Source: Rhodospirillales bacterium
GTDB taxonomy: Bacteria > Pseudomonadota > Alphaproteobacteria > Rhodospirillales > Shumkoniaceae
NCBI GenBank assembly: GCA_018432935.1
Contig: JAHDSF010000012.1
Location: forward strand, 85,465 to 149,464
Direction of reading: 5' to 3'
DNA length: 64,000 bases
The notes under the pieces are model-generated. The model ran no database searches. It was given only the letters and a program-made list of their open reading frames with translations, and was not told where the DNA came from. Positions 61,502 through 64,000 of the stretch are shown in pieces (position 1 is the first letter of the stretch; each line of letters starts with the position of its first letter). Both the position numbers and the translations under genes were made by a program.

Positions 61502-63859
61502 TCACTCTGCTGCCAGCTTCATCGCCTCGCGGCCTCCGGCCTCGCGGCGATCCAGCACCAAGCCGAGCTCGTCGATGCGGCCAAGCACCTCCCGGGAGGC
61601 GTCGTGCAGCCGTTCGGCAGCGGCCAGAGCCGGCCCGAACTCGCCGTCGGCAGCCAGCTGCAGGGCCTCCTTGCCCAGCTCGTGGACGAGGCGGTGCGGC
61701 TTGACAATGGCCAGGAACGCCGGATGGGCGCGAAGCTCGCGATCCTGCACCGTGTCGTACCACTGGCCGAACCGGCAACTGTGCTCGTCCGGAAGGTCCT
61801 CCGCCAGCACCCGGGCTCGGCCCAGCACCCCGTCGAAGACGCGCTTCTTGAAGGCGATATGGTCGCACTTCGCGATTTCGACGATGGCGCGATCGCCGTA
61901 CTGGGTGAACGAGCCGACCTGGTTGCCGATCGCCTCGTTGACCGCATCCAGGGCGTCCAGGGCGGCGCTGATGCCGTTCTCGTTGCGCTCGCTGGCTTCG
62001 GCGATGTCGCTGGCATCGCGCGCGATGTTCTGGGTGGCGGCGTCCTGCTGGGTGAGGATCGCCGAGATCTCGCCGATCCTGACGCTGGCCCCCTTGATCT
62101 CCGAGGCGACGCCCTGGAGGTGTTCGCCAAGACCGTTGACGACCGAGCGGCCGTTCTCGACCGCCGCCGCGCCATTGCGCATGGAAGTCACGATTCCTTC
62201 CATCTCGGACCGCAGGCTGCCGATCCGGGCGCGGATGTCCTCGGTTGCCTTCGCGGTCTGATTGGCCAGGTTCTTGACCTCGGAGGCGACAACCGCGAAC
62301 CCCTTGCCGGCCTCGCCGGCCCGCGCCGCCTCGATAGTCGCATTGAGAGCCAGCAGATTGGTCTGGTCGGCAATGTCCTCGATCTGGGAGACGATGGTCC
62401 CGATCGCGGCCGAGGCCTCGGCGAGACGATCCACCTCGGCCGCCGCCTTGGCCACCGACTGCACGGTGTCCTCCATCACCCGGACCGCCTGGCTGGAGGT
62501 CCCGACGCCGGCCACCGCAGCGCTCTCGGCGGCCGTCACATCGGTGCTGGCGACCTCGCCGTGCGAGGTGATCTCGCGGATCGAGGAGCCCATCTCCTCG
62601 AGTGCCGCCGCAATCGATTGCGTCTGGGCATTGGTTCGGGCGATCTCGCGCTTCATGCGGCCCAGCAGGATGATGCCTTCGTTCGTTTCCACCGCCGTCC
62701 CGACGAGGCTGGAGAGGACTTCCAGCATGGCCCGCCGGGATTTCTCATCGGCCTGGCGCCTCATCGTCTCCTGCTCGTTTCGCAGGCGCTCGGTCTCGAC
62801 CAGATTCTGCCGGAAGACCTCGAGCGCCTTGGCCATGGCGCCGACTTCGTCGGTGCGGCCCTGCCCGGGGATGCGGGCTGCCGTGTTGCCGGACGCCAGA
62901 TCGCCCATCGAGGCGGTTATCGCGCGGATCGGATTCGAGATGCCGCGGCTGACCAGCCACCCGACCGCCAGGGTGACGACGAGGGCGGCAAGACCGATGA
63001 TGAGGGACCAGCTGTGGGCTTCGTCGATCGCCGCATCGAAGCTGCTGCGGTCCATCGCCAGGACGTAGGTCCCGAACGCCTGGCCGTTGTAGTCGCGGAC
63101 AGGGACCAGCATCATGGCATGGCGCAGGTCTCCCACGTCCACGGTCTCGACGATCTGGGCACCATCCAGCGCAGCCGCAAGAACGGCCGAGGAGACCGGC
63201 GGCTGCTCGGCGAACGTCGAGGCGAAAATCTTGAACTCCTGCCCCTTCCTGACGAAGAAGGCGGTTTCCGCGCCGGTCGCCTTCTTGAAGGCCTCGAAGA
63301 ACGGCTTGCCGAACGATACCCCGACCTCGACGGACCCGACGTGCCTTCCGCCATGGGACACGGGCACGACCCCGCGGATGCCCAGGCCATCGACCCCGTT
63401 CTCCAGCCCCGCCACCGGCTCTCGCGTGCGGTTCACGGCGACCACGGTGGCGCGGAACGACGACAGATCGTCGCCGAACTTGTCCGGGCTCTGCACACGC
63501 AGGAAGGATGCGGATGCAGGGGTATGGAAGTGCATCTGCACGAGGCCGTGGTTCCGCTTGAGCTCCGCGAACCCCGGAACCAGCATCCGCGCCAGACGCT
63601 CGCGGTCCTGGGCGGCGAAGGCTTCCTGGATCTCCGCATTGAGAGCCAGGCTCTGAGCCAGCGAAAGGGCCCGCTGCGCCTCGCTGTGCAGCCGCGCATC
63701 GAGGAACTCGCGGAACGTGCCGAGCTGCCGGTCGGCAGCGTGGCGGACCAGCTGATCGCTGAGCCAGAGATTGCTCACGGTAGTCGTGACAACCGCGATG
63801 ACGACGCTGCCTGCCAGGACCAGGATCAGGCGGGCGCAAATTGTCATGCGACGAAACAT
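61502..63859 (-). CDS. Methyl-accepting chemotaxis protein with dCache and C-terminal CZB domain
   Basis: A receptor of 785 residues: TM1 (about 8-30), periplasmic dCache_3-like domain with VQMHFHTPASASFLRVQSPD and GDDLSSFRATVVAVN, TM2 near 285-305, HAMP, the signalling domain with the conserved hairpin tip (EDIADQTNLLALNATIEAAR), and a C-terminal CZB zinc domain from about residue 665. CZB ligands are visible: His in CDHIAFK, Cys in SCRFGQWYD, and His in KPHRLVHEL and AERLHDAS. CZB domains sense zinc or oxidants such as hypochlorous acid through the zinc-bound Cys. No other che gene is nearby. The ATG at 63859 has only weak purines upstream. Confidence 0.95.
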   Translation of the reverse strand: MFRRMTICARLILVLAGSVVIAVVTTTVSNLWLSDQLVRHAADRQLGTFREFLDARLHSEAQRALSLAQSLALNAEIQEAFAAQDRERLARMLVPGFAELKRNHGLVQMHFHTPASASFLRVQSPDKFGDDLSSFRATVVAVNRTREPVAGLENGVDGLGIRGVVPVSHGGRHVGSVEVGVSFGKPFFEAFKKATGAETAFFVRKGQEFKIFASTFAEQPPVSSAVLAAALDGAQIVETVDVGDLRHAMMLVPVRDYNGQAFGTYVLAMDRSSFDAAIDEAHSWSLIIGLAALVVTLAVGWLVSRGISNPIRAITASMGDLASGNTAARIPGQGRTDEVGAMAKALEVFRQNLVETERLRNEQETMRRQADEKSRRAMLEVLSSLVGTAVETNEGIILLGRMKREIARTNAQTQSIAAALEEMGSSIREITSHGEVASTDVTAAESAAVAGVGTSSQAVRVMEDTVQSVAKAAAEVDRLAEASAAIGTIVSQIEDIADQTNLLALNATIEAARAGEAGKGFAVVASEVKNLANQTAKATEDIRARIGSLRSEMEGIVTSMRNGAAAVENGRSVVNGLGEHLQGVASEIKGASVRIGEISAILTQQDAATQNIARDASDIAEASERNENGISAALDALDAVNEAIGNQVGSFTQYGDRAIVEIAKCDHIAFKKRVFDGVLGRARVLAEDLPDEHSCRFGQWYDTVQDRELRAHPAFLAIVKPHRLVHELGKEALQLAADGEFGPALAAAERLHDASREVLGRIDELGLVLDRREAGGREAMKLAAE

Positions 63860-63959
63860 GCTAGCCCGAATCTCTCAAACAATGTAGGTGCATCGGGGCT
63901 CTGATTCTGAGAAAATTGTTGTGCCGCAACAACTTAACTCGGATCAGAGGAGTTCCCCG

Positions 63960-64000
63960 ATGCCCACAGAGTGTATCCCGGCCCTGTTCGGTTTTGCCAG
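63960..64000 (+). CDS. Start of an unidentified gene cut by the right edge
   Basis: An ATG at 63960 preceded by AGAGGAG (63946-63952) opens a frame reading MPTECIPALFGFA to the window end, too short to assign. The N-terminus weakly recalls IS1380-type transposases, but this is a guess from 13 residues. Upstream lie an inverted pair CTCTGAT (63899-63905) / ATCAGAG (63943-63949) and an inner TTGTTG/CAACAA pair, which could be promoter elements or the end of an insertion sequence. Confidence 0.45.
   Translation, partial: MPTECIPALFGFA

Overview
The window is GC-rich chromosomal DNA of an alphaproteobacterium, most likely a member of the Rhodospirillales. The evidence is the divK-pleD pair, three DivJ/PleC-like histidine kinases, small protein families common in that group (DUF2336, DUF1285, DUF6111, DUF6460, DUF6064), and tight operons with short or ATGA-type overlaps. 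No rRNA, tRNA or CRISPR array was recognised. The genus cannot be fixed from the sequence alone.

Layout. 1-8.8 kb: two lipoproteins, a DUF2336 protein, dCMP deaminase, a hybrid solute-binding/PAS histidine kinase, an M20 peptidase, glutathionyl-hydroquinone reductase (with a possible Cys-Cys leader peptide) and WrbA. 9-15.6 kb: a minus-strand operon MoxR ATPase / DUF58 / BatA-DUF4159 / VWA-GATase-like membrane protein. 15.6-27.1 kb: housekeeping and metabolic genes (DUF1285, CoA-type Nudix, CCA nucleotidyltransferase, HpcH aldolase, DUF898, M48 protease, rubrerythrin, mandelate-racemase-like enzyme, Tat-exported aldo/keto reductase, methyltransferase, YbaK, DUF2087).

27.1-30.8 kb is the one clearly foreign segment. 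A single AT-richer gene of about 1047 codons encodes a SIR2 - STAND NTPase - TPR protein that ends in a cold-shock-like domain. It resembles the SIR2-STAND (Avs5-like) anti-phage proteins, but the C-terminal nucleic-acid-binding module is distinctive. It is the best candidate for an undescribed defence system here. A REP-like element lies just downstream.

30.8-45.8 kb: prfC diverging from a FIST sensor / histidine kinase pair across a tandem palindromic site; a YgiC - exported CNBD-fold protein - YgiB cluster; acyl-ACP thioesterase; pleD and divK; a Crp-family regulator; a ChaN-like protein; purA. 45.9-51.7 kb: a pseudokinase with a C-terminal membrane anchor next to a small membrane protein, an SH3-like exported protein, RuvX, an AEC transporter and a TPR-methyltransferase. 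51.9-56.2 kb: a GntR-controlled glyoxylate/glycerate cluster (hydroxypyruvate isomerase, tartronate semialdehyde reductase, glycerate kinase, cyclophilin-like protein) with a clear promoter/operator before the regulator. 56.4-64 kb: a periplasmic binding protein next to its probable histidine kinase, a DapA-family lyase, a class II aldolase next to MTA phosphorylase (possibly a methylthioadenosine DHAP shunt), a dCache/CZB chemoreceptor, and the first codons of a further plus-strand gene at the right edge.
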